From contig CP099418.1 of NCBI GenBank assembly GCA_024114885.1, forward strand, positions 1,550,001 through 1,614,000: a stretch of DNA of 64,000 bases, written 5' to 3'. The notes under the pieces were generated by a model, which did not search any database, was not told where the DNA came from, and saw only the letters and a program-made list of their open reading frames with translations. Every line of letters starts with the position of its first letter. Position 1 is the first letter of the stretch. Positions 10,869 through 21,109 of the stretch are shown here, piece after piece. The translations under genes and the position numbers were made by a program. This DNA comes from Septoria linicola (lineage: Eukaryota; Ascomycota; Dothideomycetes; Mycosphaerellales; Mycosphaerellaceae).

Positions 10869-12643
10869 ATGACAATGAACACTTCAAGAAGCGCGCAAAG
10901 TCTCGGTACTGAGGATGAAGCAGATTACGACTACGACCTTGGCACGTACAGTCGTCCTGTTTCCACGAGCAGCAGTCTAGCACAGAGGTGGTTTGATAGA
11001 GGCTTGCAGTGGTCCTATGCCTTCAACCAGTATGCTACCAAGATTCTGTAACTTTGCAAGCAGTAATGTGCATCTGATGGGACGACTACAGTGAAGAGAG
11101 CGCTATATGCTTTCTCAGAGCAAGTACCGAAGATCCTAGCTGTGCTATGGTATTTTGGGGATTAGCCTATGCCCTAGGACCCAACTACAACAAGCCATGG
11201 GAAGCTTTCGATGCCGACGAGAGAGAAGCAAATCTTCGACAGGCTAAAGAATCTGTAAATGTAGCAGCTCAGCTAGCGAAGAAGGCCGACTCTTCACCGA
11301 CAGAGTCGGCAGTGATTATGGCACTGCAAGCTAGGTATCCTCAGGATAGAAACGGCGATGACTATGCGAAGTGGAATGTGGATTATGCCGATGCCATGAG
11401 AGATGTCTACAATGAACATGGCAGCGACCTTGATGTGGCTGCTTTGTATGCAGACGCACTTATGAACATCACACCGTGGAATCTGTGGGACATACGTACT
11501 GGCGAGCCGGCAAAGGGGTCTCGAACAATTGCAGCCAAAGCTGTCCTAGATCGTGCATTTACGCAGCCCTCTGGTAAGCATCATCCAGGACTACTGCATC
11601 TCTGGTGCCACCTCATGGAGATGTCCGCCAATCCAGAGGATGCACTGCCGATAGCCAATAACTTACGGGGCCTGTGCAAAGATGCAGGTCATCTTAATCA
11701 CATGCCAACCCACCTCGACGTCCTTGCCGGAAAGTGGCAAGACGCCATTGACTCCAATACGCAAGCCATCCAGGCTGATGAACGATATCTCGCTCGCGCC
11801 GGAGCACTGAACTTTTACAGCCTATACCGCAGCCATAACTATCACTTCAAAGTATATGCTGCCATGTTCGCAGCCCAGTACAAGACCGCACTAGATACTG
11901 TCGCGCTGCTCGAGCAGTCTTTGCCTGAAGACTTACTGCGCAAGCCCAGTCCTCCCATGGCTGACTGGCTGGAGAGCTTCCTTAGCATGAGGGTCCATGT
12001 TCTGATCAGGTTCGGAAAGTGGGAAGACATCCTCGCCCTACTGTTGCCAAAAGACCCAGAGCTTTACGCCGTGACCACAGCGATAATTAGGTATGGGCGC
12101 GGTGTCGCATACGCCGCAATTGGGAACATCGAGGAGGCCACTACTGAGCAGAAGTCTTTCCAGGATTCTGCGGCCGCGGTACCAGCCACTAGGACGCTCT
12201 TCAACAATACTGCCAACGACATCCTGTTGGTTGCTGCAGCGATGCTCGAAGGCGAGCTAGAGTACCGTAAAGGACATTTCGAGATTGCTTTCTTGCATCT
12301 CCGAAAGGCAGTCGAACTTTCTGATAACTTGCCATATGATGAACCATGGGGCTGGATGCAGCCTCCAAGACACGCCCTTGGTGCATTGTTGCTGGAGCAG
12401 GGGCATGTTCGGGAAGCCGCTCAGGAATACAAAGCAGATCTCGGTCTTGATGAATCCTTGCCAAGGGCGTTGAGACATCCAAACAATATCTGGGCCATGG
12501 TTGGCTACCACGAGTGCCTGTCGCGACTCGGTGAAGAAACAGAGGCAGGACGGGTTCAACTACAGCTAGATGAGCTATCTGGCAACACCGATGTTGGGGT
12601 CGTCAGTTCATGCTACTGCAGAACGGGAGCATCGAAGCTGTAA
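10869..12643 (+). CDS. TPR-repeat protein, 570 aa
   Basis: Helical-repeat protein conserved in fungi and bacteria but without a firm function. Exons 10869-11029 and 11092-12643 (62-nt intron GTATGC..CAG) restore AFNHEESAICFLRA, a typical first TPR-like helix pair. Later parts contain the segment GHLNHMPTHLDVLAGKW, with His residues spaced as in this family, and further TPR-like pairs (for example ALDTVALLEQSL, FEIAFLHLRKAVEL and EAAQEYKADL). The N-terminal 30 residues are acidic and low-complexity. There is no signal peptide or membrane segment. It likely acts as a scaffold, but that is general knowledge of TPR folds rather than evidence from this gene. Confidence 0.85.
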
Positions 12644-13125
12644 CTCGTCGGCAATATGGGTATAACAGCCACGATATTTGTGTCTGCTGCGACCGTTCTT
12701 GTCAAACCTGGCCTGCGAAATCTCCCTGGTGGATGGTATGCAATGCCTTCCACGCCGTCGCTGCCCGACCCTAGCACATGGAGATGGGAAAGTATAGAGG
12801 CAACATAAGATTCTCGTATGCGGATCTCGGTACGAATGACTGGGTAGCTAGCGCCGTCAAGTACCCCTGCGCATCAGGTAGAGTTGTTATGGTGGTGGAC
12901 GAAGCAGGCCACCTTAGGACGCTTGATGCGCACTGGAAGCTGTGTATCAGAGTTCAGACATGGATATGGTTCCTAAAGATGGGGGTTCCAACGCTCAATC
13001 GATGCCAGTCAGACGAGACTCGAAAGCTGCAAACGTGTCGCCTTGTCCACTATATATAAGCAGCATTGCACTCGATTTCGAACTTCAGGTCTTGAGCATC
13101 AATTCTCTACATTGAGAACATCATA
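12644..13125. other. Intergenic region with TATA-like box
   Basis: Contains no recognisable gene (an open frame at 12778-13059 is not supported). A TATATATAAG sequence lies at 13051-13060, 66 nt upstream of the likely ATG of the NTF2-like gene. Confidence 0.5.
13051..13060 (+). promoter_or_regulatory. TATA box candidate for the NTF2-like gene
   Basis: TATATATAAG, placed so that a start site about 30 nt downstream would leave a leader of roughly 35-45 nt before the ATG at 13126. Confidence 0.5.
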
Positions 13126-13735
13126 ATGGGTACTGCTCCTGCGTGATCATCTTTGTGAATATTCTATTGGCTGACATTGGTCGCAGGCAATGTATACGAC
13201 ATCGGCAGTATGTACAGCCATGACTGTGCTCGCGAACAAGGCTGACGATGGTTCAGAGGCTTTTGCCGACAAGAACTACCAGCTCTGGGATGACCAAGCT
13301 CGTCGTCCAGAATTGAAGCCTTTTTACAAACCTGACTCCGAGCTGTCGTTTGAGTCGGCCGTGACCAGCTTCACAGGCGGTGATGCTATCTATAATGGAA
13401 TTTTTGTAAGTCATTTACATTGTATGTTTGTTCACAAATGGGGTTGACGTGCTGTGAAGGGCTTGATACCTCAGTCCACGAAGCATGAGATTGCTTCTGT
13501 TGACGTGCAGGGAACGGCAGACGATATGATCGTTCTTGTGACTGGCAGAGTCTTCGTAAGTAGGCACACCCACGGAGCAGGAATACAGAAGCTGACCAGC
13601 GTGCTCTCTCAGCTTGACGGCGGGAGCGGACCTTTGTACTTTTCGGAGGCTTTCCATCTCAGGACTTCGAGTGCAGGCCGGCAAGATAGTCTGTACATTC
13701 TTAGGGACATTATCCGAGTCACGAAAGTGCAGTGA
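13126..13735 (+). CDS. NTF2-fold protein (nuclear transport factor 2-like)
   Basis: Protein of the NTF2 fold, 136 aa. It matches the fungal NTF2 pattern along its length: a short helix with Leu-Trp-Asp, KPFYKPDSELSFE, GGDAIYNGIF, STKHEIASVDVQ, DDMIVLVTGRVF, LYFSEAFHL and YILRDIIRV. True NTF2 imports RanGDP into the nucleus; whether this copy does so or is a relative (for example an Mtr2-like adaptor) is open. Exons 13126-13129, 13218-13405, 13460-13555 and 13613-13735. The first exon is only ATGG, spliced to CCATG. Without this splice the first ATG meets a stop after six codons. Translation could instead begin at the internal ATG at 13220, giving 134 aa. Confidence 0.8.
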
Positions 13736-14148
13736 GCTAAGGTTGATCGTAGTCAAGTCGGGAAGAGTTGGCCAGGATTTAGAAGTGTGAGAGACTTCCT
13801 CTACCACATCTCGCACTCTTGTCTCATTCCTGGTAAAATCCTCAGTCGGATATACCTAGACTCTGGAGGTCTCATTGGACTGTCAAAAAGTATGTCCATG
13901 GACGTGGTGTTGTGAAGCAGATTACAGAAAGGTGACCACAGTGAATTTGGGACACCGGCCCGGCGACAAGCAAGCACAACGTTCGTTTGAAGCAAGCGCA
14001 GGGCGCTGTATATGCACTACCATTCCAGCTCGGCTTACACACATTGTCTCTCTAACATACATAAGGCGTCTCCTTAGCAGCTCCATCAAACATTTAATCC
14101 TAACATCCCAGACTTCTGCCTAAGAAAACATACGTGTGCACTCTCGAA
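13736..14148. other. Intergenic region
   Basis: Between two plus-strand genes. No supported coding region or structured RNA is seen. The last 100 nt before the HAD start are pyrimidine- and CA-rich, consistent with a fungal promoter and leader. Confidence 0.45.
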
Positions 14149-14966
14149 ATGGCTTCAGAAATTCCCTGGACACAAATCAAAGCTTTGAGCTTCGATATCT
14201 ACGGCAGTTGGTTGAAACCGACCACCAGTTCGAAGTATATTCATTGACGAGATCCATAGCTTTGATTGACTGGGAGTCCGGCATCGCTCAGTCTGCAAGA
14301 GCGACAGCTTTAGGACCACATCTTCCCTCTAGCCACAAGGATTTAATGATCGGCATCGAAAGACATGATACCACTGTCCAGCGAGAGCAACCAACAAGCA
14401 AACAACAAGAGATCATTGCCGAAGGACTTCGGCGGTATGCAAAAGAGCTCAACATTGTTGAAAATGGCCATTTGACTCAAGATCAAGTCGAGCAGGCCGC
14501 GACCGAGTATGGCTCAAAGATTGGCACGTATCCAGCTTTCGAAGACACTGTCAAAGCGATCCAGTCGCTCGGTAAGAGATACAAGCTCATACCTTTGAGC
14601 AATGTTGATCTCGCGTCTTTCCAGCAGACCTTAGCAGGACCGTTGAAGGGATGTCACTTCGACAAAATCTACACTGCTGAAGACATCGGGTCATACAAAC
14701 CAGACCTCAAGAACTTCCACTACCTTCTCGAACACGCCAAGTCTGACTTCGGGATCGAGAAGTCTGAGCTTTGTCATGTCGCTCAGTCACTTTACCACGA
14801 CCATGGTCCAGCACAAAAAGTGAGCCTTCAAAGCGTTTGGGTTGACAGGCAAGGGTTTATGGGTGGAGATCCCTCAGGTGCTCAGGAGAAATATGGCTTC
14901 AAGCTACGAGTGGAGACTCTGCAAGAGTTGGCTGATATTGTGGAAGAAGCTTGGAGCAAAGCCTGA
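14149..14966 (+). CDS. HAD-superfamily hydrolase, 2-haloacid dehalogenase-like
   Basis: Cytosolic HAD hydrolase of the type II haloacid dehalogenase branch, 254 aa from exons 14149-14206 and 14260-14966. The 53-nt intron (GTTGGT..CATAG) is needed to form motif I, SFDIYGTLIDWESG, with the nucleophile Asp16. Motif II Ser is in LSNVD, motif III Lys in SYKPD, and HVAQSLYHDH corresponds to the motif IV region of this branch. Such proteins cleave carbon-halogen or phosphate-ester bonds. In fungi the natural substrate is generally unknown, so dehalogenase should be read as a family name only. No targeting signal. Confidence 0.87.
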
Positions 14967-15127
14967 TGGCAATAGATGTTTCATCTAGATACTTCCGTAT
15001 ATATACAAAGGTTTCAAAGGTATATCCTCTCCTTACGCCGCCGCTATGATATCAAACCCAGAAGACGCCCGTTCTTCCGAATGGCGTTCACACTCCATTC
15101 ATGCTACCGAAAACATGGTGATTGTCG

Positions 15128-15892
15128 CTATGAGGAGTCGCCACTCATCTCTTTCTCGACGACCTTCAGTGCCAGTTCTTTGACTTCCGTGCTGGTGCCG
15201 CTCGCATCGACTGCCAACACATCGCTCTCATCGTCAGTCGGTGCCTCCAAACTCTCAAATTGACTATGGACCATGTAGTCCTTCATGTAATGGTTCTTCC
15301 TCGCTCGGACCCGGTCCATCAGCAATGCTTCCGTAGCTTTGAGAAAGACGAAATGCACGCGGATTTCTGGGTGATGGTATGCTGCGACTCTCATCACATC
15401 ACGGTATTTTCGCTTGAGTGCGGAACAAGTGACAATCACGCCGTCGGTTGGAGCGTTTTGTAAAGCCTTGACAGACTCTTCTCTGAGCGTGACCAGCCAG
15501 TCCCATCGGTCTGCGTCGGTCAAAGGCTGGCCTTCTGCCATTTTCTTGACGTTTTCTGGTGTGTGGAACTAGATTGTGACCCCCAAAGTCAGTCGGACCG
15601 AAACTCCACATTCCACATGGGCGCGTCCACTTACCGTATCGCCTTCGAGATATGGCAATGCAAACTTGGAGTGCAGGTACTCGGCGACTGATGTTTTCCC
15701 GCAACCAGCGGGTCCTGTGATGAACCAGATGTGCTTGTGCTGAGATTCCCATCTTGAAAGGCTAGTGGCGGCTGTTGACACGGTAGAGTTGTTGGTCGAC
15801 ATCTTCGATAATTCTGTGGACGCCTCAGATGGAGGAGTTGGTGGGAAGTGTTGAGGGTCATTCGGACAATGGACGATTGCTTGCTGAGACAT
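15128..15892 (-). CDS. Gluconokinase
   Basis: ATP-dependent kinase that phosphorylates D-gluconate to 6-phosphogluconate, feeding the pentose phosphate pathway. Exons 15892-15635 and 15568-15128 (66-nt intron) give 232 aa. The P-loop is GPAGCGKT, followed by LEGD, FHTPENVKKMAEGQPLTDADRW (substrate region, complete after splicing), CSALKRKYRD, and VFLKATEALLMDRV with a run of basic residues typical of the lid. The extra N-terminal 60 residues are Pro/Ser/Thr-rich and look disordered; an internal ATG (MSTNNS) would remove about half of them. The gene is convergent with the HAD gene, 161 nt apart. Confidence 0.9.
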
Positions 15893-16637
15893 AATAGCGG
15901 TCGTGTCTTGTCGTTCTGTCTGCCGCGGGCTACTGCAAGACTCGCAAGGGGAGCAGAGTGACGTTGCTGGGCAAAAGTGAGGGTCTTGGTTCTGAGGCAA
16001 CAAAGGGACAAGTCTCAGTCATGTGCCTGTGTTCGATGAGATGTGATAGGTCGCAGTCACAATACGAAACACAGAAACTGAAAGAACGATCCAAGGACGG
16101 ACGGCAAGGTGAGGAGGAACTGTACCTTTTATTTCGCGGCATTCGCTTTGAGACTGCCGACCAGGGAGTACAGACAATCACTACCCGCACGCGATGATTG
16201 CCATCAGATGCGGGATGGGAAAGGCCTCATGGCAGCGGTCAAAGTCAATGCGGACACAAGCGGATCTCGCGAGGCATCGTGTAGAGGCGGCAGGACTTCC
16301 TATTGACCGTAGGAGCGTGACGTTTGCCATGCGAACGAAAAGCAAATGCCGACGACGGCCTTTGCACCAAACGAGCGGGTTCTAGGGCAGCAAGGGTGGT
16401 CGGCAGCCAAGTAGACTAAGAGCAACATGGAAACGTATCCGCTATGGCTCGGATGAGATTATTGCTGAATAGAACAAGCTATCACCTCCTAGAGCCTCCG
16501 TACCAATGGGCCATCCTGCGCCTTGCAATGCATAATCATACACAGTCTCCCGTGGACTTGCGTTTTCCATCCCAATGCTACCGACAAACGCTTTCCATGC
16601 CATAAATCGCTCGAAGAAACAGCCGTCATTTTCGCAC
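15893..16637. other. Intergenic region
   Basis: Upstream of gluconokinase and downstream of P5C dehydrogenase, both on the minus strand. Short open frames on both strands have no domain. No gene or defined site recognised. Confidence 0.5.
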
Positions 16638-18443
16638 TCATACAATGTTAGATGGATACTCCACAGATGGAATTGCGTTGAACTCCTCCTTCAATGCGCG
16701 CATGCTCACGAACCGAGAGAGCAAGTTTGCTGAGCCAGCCTTGTCATTTGTGCCTGAAGCTCGTGCACCACCGAATGGCTGCTGTCCAACAACAGCACCG
16801 GTCGACTTGCAGTTGAGGTAAAAGTTACCGGCCGCATTTCTCAGAGCGTGCTCCGCGTACACGAGGGCTTGTCTATCCTGAGCAAACACTGCGCCAGTGA
16901 GACCATACTCGGAGGTTGAGTCGATTGTCCTGCAAATCTCCTCGTATGCCTGGACTGGATTTTTCGTGTCATCGTAGACATAGACAGTCAAGATTGGCCC
17001 GAAGAACTCGGTTGTGAAGTTTTTGTGTTCTGGGGTCTTGGCCTCGTAGATGGTAGGGTGGATGAAGTATCCTTTGCTGCCATCGTGCTTGCCGCCGACA
17101 ACAAGCTCAAGCGAAGAATCCTTGTTGGATTCGTCAATAGCTTTGGAGAGTTTGTCGAATGACTGTTGGTGAATTACAGGGCCAATGAAGTTGCCAAACC
17201 CTTCTGGAGAGCCAATCTTCAGCTTCTGTGTCTCCTTGATCAGCAGAGGCTTAGCCTGATCCCACAAGCTCTTTGGAAAGTACGCGCGAGAGGTAGCCGA
17301 GCACTTCTGGCCCTGATATTCGAAGGCACCGCGCACGGTATTAAGGACAGCATTCTCCACATCGGCAGATTGGTGAATCAAGTGGAAGTTCTTTCCGCCA
17401 GTCTCGCCAACAATGCGTGGGTAGCCTCTATATCTGCCTTCCGCAGTGCCCTGGCCAATTTGCCCGTATAACGAGCGGAAGACGGATGTAGATCCAGTGT
17501 AGTGTAGTGCCGCAAACTCCTTGTGTGCTAGGACGGTCTTGGTAATCTCAACAGCGTCTCCTGGCACAAACTGAATCACATCGCGGGGAAGGCCAGCCTC
17601 AACCAGGATATTGTACACGAGCCAGTTTGACGCAATCGCTGCTGGAGACGGCTTCCAGATCACGACATTGCCCATCAAAGCTGGGGCACCGGGCAAGTTG
17701 CCTGCGATCGCAGTGAAGTTGAATGGCGTCACGGCGTAGACAAAGCCCTCCAACGGTCTGTACTCGACTCTGTTCCAGACGCCTGGGCTGTTGTGTACGG
17801 GCTGCTGGGCGTATAGCTCTTCGGCATACTTGACGTTGAATCGCAAGAAGTCCGCCAGCTCGGCTGCCGAATCGATCTCTGCTTGCCATGCGTTCTTGCC
17901 CTGTCCCACCATCGTTGCAGCCATGATATCGTATCTGTATTTGCCAGCCACCAGGTCTGCCGCCTTCAGGAATATCGCAGCCCTATCGGCAAAAGGCAAA
18001 CTCTCCCACGAACTCTTTGCTGCCAGTGCCGATTCGATCGCGTCCTGGGCATCCTGAGCAGTAGCATTGGACCATGAAGCAATGGAGTCTTTGTGCGAGT
18101 ATGGGATTGGCTGTTGCGAGATATTTTGCGTCTTTGACTCCTTGCCGGCAACGACAATGGGTACTTGCAATGGTGCTTGCGATCGGAGGGCTTGTATGGC
18201 GGCGGCGAGCTTTGTGCGATCGATGGAGTCTTTCTCGTAGTGTTTCTTCCGGTCGCGTTAGCTGAACTCTGGTGCTCATTGCATTGTAGCTCTTACATTG
18301 GGCTCGTTGTTGATCGTAGGTATCTTGAAGTTGGCAAGCGTCGCCAATCCACTGGCTTGAGCGGTTCGCAAGCCTGTGGTCGAAACTGCTGCGTTTCGCA
18401 GCGAGGCCGAAAGCGACTTGGTTGTGAGACTTCGTGAAGCCAT
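16638..18443 (-). CDS. PUT2: Delta-1-pyrroline-5-carboxylate dehydrogenase, mitochondrial
   Basis: Second enzyme of proline catabolism: oxidises glutamate semialdehyde/P5C to glutamate with NAD+ in the mitochondrial matrix. Exons 18443-18297 and 18245-16638 (51-nt intron) give 584 aa. The N-terminus (MASRSLTTKSLSASLRNAAV) is basic, Ser/Thr-rich and lacks acids, as expected for a presequence. ALDH landmarks are TPFNFTAIAGN, the catalytic Glu in GETGGKNFH, the nucleophile Cys in YQGQKCSATSR, EFFGPILTVYVYDD, and the C-terminal PFGGARASGTNDKAGS that distinguishes P5C dehydrogenases. The equivalents are yeast Put2 and Aspergillus PrnC. No proline-cluster genes flank it. Confidence 0.95.
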
Positions 18444-18865
18444 GGCGATGTGCACGAAGTTTCTCAATGCGTGCAAGAGACGTGTTGCGATCCAGGTATT
18501 GCTTGTAGTAGAATTGCCTCTACTTCGTGGTGTTTATCGCACAGAGCTCCAGCTTGTGAGACACGCTTACCTTCGGCTTTCACTTTTGGAATGCAGGGAC
18601 GCCATGTCAAACGTGGGGCACAAGTCGATCCGGCTTCGGCGGCCGATGGAGCCCTGGCGCTGCATTGAGAAAAATTATTGTCCATGTTCCTGGATCGCTT
18701 GCAGTCGGCACATTTGTGTGGCTTCAAGACGTGCTAGGACTGGCCTTGTGCCTGGCAGCTTTGCGCATCTGACCGCATGTCGGCCATGGAGTCCGTCGAC
18801 CTCATAATGCAATCCGATCTTACGGCCAGTCGCGGATGAACATGGAGCTTTTGATAAGACTGCTA
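18444..18865. other. Intergenic region
   Basis: Between the P5C dehydrogenase start and the stop of the E2 gene. It must contain the P5C dehydrogenase promoter. No gene seen. Confidence 0.5.
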
Positions 18866-20314
18866 CTATCGCAATTCGACCAGCATCGATGTCGGCTCTT
18901 CTAGCAATGTCCTCACTCGTTCTGCACACCGCGCACATTCCGCGCCATCGACCACGCGATGATCAGCACTCCAGCTTAGCACGAGCTCTTCTTTCTTGAT
19001 CAGCTCATCATGTTCGTTGAATGCCGGCACGATCTTGCTCCTCCCGACACCTACGATGCCTACTTGCGGCTCAGAAATTACTGGTGCAACGACGCCCCCG
19101 CCGACGGAACCGATATTCGAGACTGTGAAGGTTGCGCCGCTGAAGTCGCCGGGAGCAAGCTTGTTGCTGCGTGCAGCATCGGAAAGCTGTCTCATCTTTG
19201 CCGCAATCTCAGCAATGCTGAGCGCCTGTACATTCTTGATCACGGGAACCAGCAGTCCCTTGGGCGTATCGATGGCAATGCCGAAATTGTGGCTGCCCTT
19301 GTACGTGAGCTCCGGCTTCTTAGGGTCTGATGTGTTGAGTGCAGCATTGAGCATGGGGTGACGAGCTAATGCCAAACTTGCTGCCTTCATGATGAAGGCG
19401 AGATGTGTGATCTTCTGGCCTGGCTCCGCTGATGCATTCAACCTCTTCCGGAGCGCTGTGATCGCAGTCATATCCGCTGCAGTGCTGTAGAGAAAGTGTG
19501 GGATATTGAGCGAGCGCGTCATGGCCTTGTACATCTGGTTCTGCACAGGCGTCAACGGCACCTTGCGGTCCTCCCTGCTCGCTACAGGGCCTGGCGCAGT
19601 CGACGCCGAGGGCGACTGATCAGGCTGTGTGATGTGTCTCTGCACATCCTCCTTCAGCACGCGGCCATCTTTGCCCGTACCCTCGATATCCTCAATGTCT
19701 AGCTGATGTTCTTTGATCAGGTGCCGTACAGCTGGCGTTGCCAGAGATCCGTGCGTATTCTTGCTCTTTTGCGACGACTGGGTCTGTGATGTCGTCTTCG
19801 AAGCGTTCTCTGCAACATCTTCTGCTTGCGAACCTTCACCCCCAGCGTCCTGCTGTTGGACAGCCTGCTCTGGTTCCTGTCCATTGCCTGCACTGGACCC
19901 TGCCTCTGTACTGCCACTGACGTCTCCAAGCTTCTCTTTGTCAGTCTCGCTGAGCTCCTGCTGGATGTCGATATCCACCAATGGCTTTCCCGTGATCGCC
20001 ATATCGTCCGGCTCGTAGTGTAGCTTCTTGATCACTCCATCGAATGGACTTGTGATCTCGACGCTTGCCTTGTCAGACTGCACCTCACACAGCTTGTCGA
20101 ACTGCTCAACACGTGCGCCGGGCTGCACGAACCACTGGATCAGCTGACATTCCGTAATGCCTTCTCCAATGTCGGCCAGCAAGAAAGGCTTGACTACATC
20201 GCATCGAAGCGTGGCATGATATTGCCGATAGAACAGAGGGCGAGGGAAGCCGGGTCGTCTCGATTGCTGCTGGAGGACTCTCGCGAGAGATTTTCTTAGC
20301 GTGGGAGCAGACAT
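18866..20314 (-). CDS. Branched-chain alpha-keto acid dehydrogenase E2 (lipoamide acyltransferase)
   Basis: Core acyltransferase of the mitochondrial branched-chain keto-acid dehydrogenase complex, which breaks down keto acids from Leu, Ile and Val. Single exon, 482 aa. Order of parts: presequence with Arg/Ser and no acids (first about 40 residues); lipoyl domain with lipoylated Lys in EVQSDKASVEI; acidic/Ser linker; peripheral subunit-binding domain (ATPAVRHLIKEHQLDIEDIEGTG); Ala/Pro linker; and the catalytic domain with DHRVVDGA supplying the His and Asp of the active site. FLLADIGEGITECQLIQW is typical of the branched-chain E2, as opposed to the pyruvate or 2-oxoglutarate ones. The ATG chosen opens the presequence; the frame stays open upstream. 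Confidence 0.94.
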   Translation of the reverse strand: MSAPTLRKSLARVLQQQSRRPGFPRPLFYRQYHATLRCDVVKPFLLADIGEGITECQLIQWFVQPGARVEQFDKLCEVQSDKASVEITSPFDGVIKKLHYEPDDMAITGKPLVDIDIQQELSETDKEKLGDVSGSTEAGSSAGNGQEPEQAVQQQDAGGEGSQAEDVAENASKTTSQTQSSQKSKNTHGSLATPAVRHLIKEHQLDIEDIEGTGKDGRVLKEDVQRHITQPDQSPSASTAPGPVASREDRKVPLTPVQNQMYKAMTRSLNIPHFLYSTAADMTAITALRKRLNASAEPGQKITHLAFIMKAASLALARHPMLNAALNTSDPKKPELTYKGSHNFGIAIDTPKGLLVPVIKNVQALSIAEIAAKMRQLSDAARSNKLAPGDFSGATFTVSNIGSVGGGVVAPVISEPQVGIVGVGRSKIVPAFNEHDELIKKEELVLSWSADHRVVDGAECARCAERVRTLLEEPTSMLVELR

Positions 20315-21109
20315 GGTAGAGAAGGATGTCTTGAACAAACACCAAGAATGCACCACAACGGAGCAGAGAACTAGAACTACATTGTAGTCCAATGCGGAGG
20401 ACGTGGATTGTTTATCCTGGAGAAATGGAGAGCTTGGGGCTTGAGCCGAAAGCTCAAGCCGAAGATAGCCACATTTCCCTGCTCCACCTTTCAAGTTCGT
20501 TATGGATAACAACTTCTCCCGCTCCTCGACCAGGTCTGTGGCCACATATTAGCCGCACAGTTGGACACGCAATCGTGCCTACAGAGCGACGATGCAGCTC
20601 GTAGCGTACATAAGTGTGTCACTCAACAAGACTTGGAAAAAGGGACACCTATCGCGGGTCCTGAGCTTTTGGAGGTTCTCAATATACAAGTCGTATTGAT
20701 ATAAATACAGGAGTGGAGGCGAATCCGACGTCCACGATCAGCAGTCTTCCTCCTGCGGCAATGGGTGAGTGCATCGTTGGCTGTTTCAAGCCGGTGCGGG
20801 TCGGGGTGAGTGCAGAGACTTCCGCCGAGATCCTCGCGGATTATTTAATTGTACAGTTTAAAGGTACAGAGCCTGGACTCCATGATGGGCCCGCCTTGAG
20901 AATAGAGAGGGCCACGGCTTTGCCGCGGTGCATCAGGCGCGGTGCGGACTATACGATACTCAGGCTTCTGAACGCCCTTCAGCCTTAATAAGAGGTCAAA
21001 TCCCCCATAAGATCTGTTAGCAGCACGCATGGGGCGCGGCAACGTCTAGCATCGTGAAGTCGTCGACCATGGGTTGGTGGCTGCGGAGCCGGTGACAATT
21101 GCGTCTCGC
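20315..21109. other. Intergenic region
   Basis: Promoter side of the E2 gene and 3' side of TIM44. An open frame at 20713-20988 has no domain. No gene recognised. Confidence 0.5.
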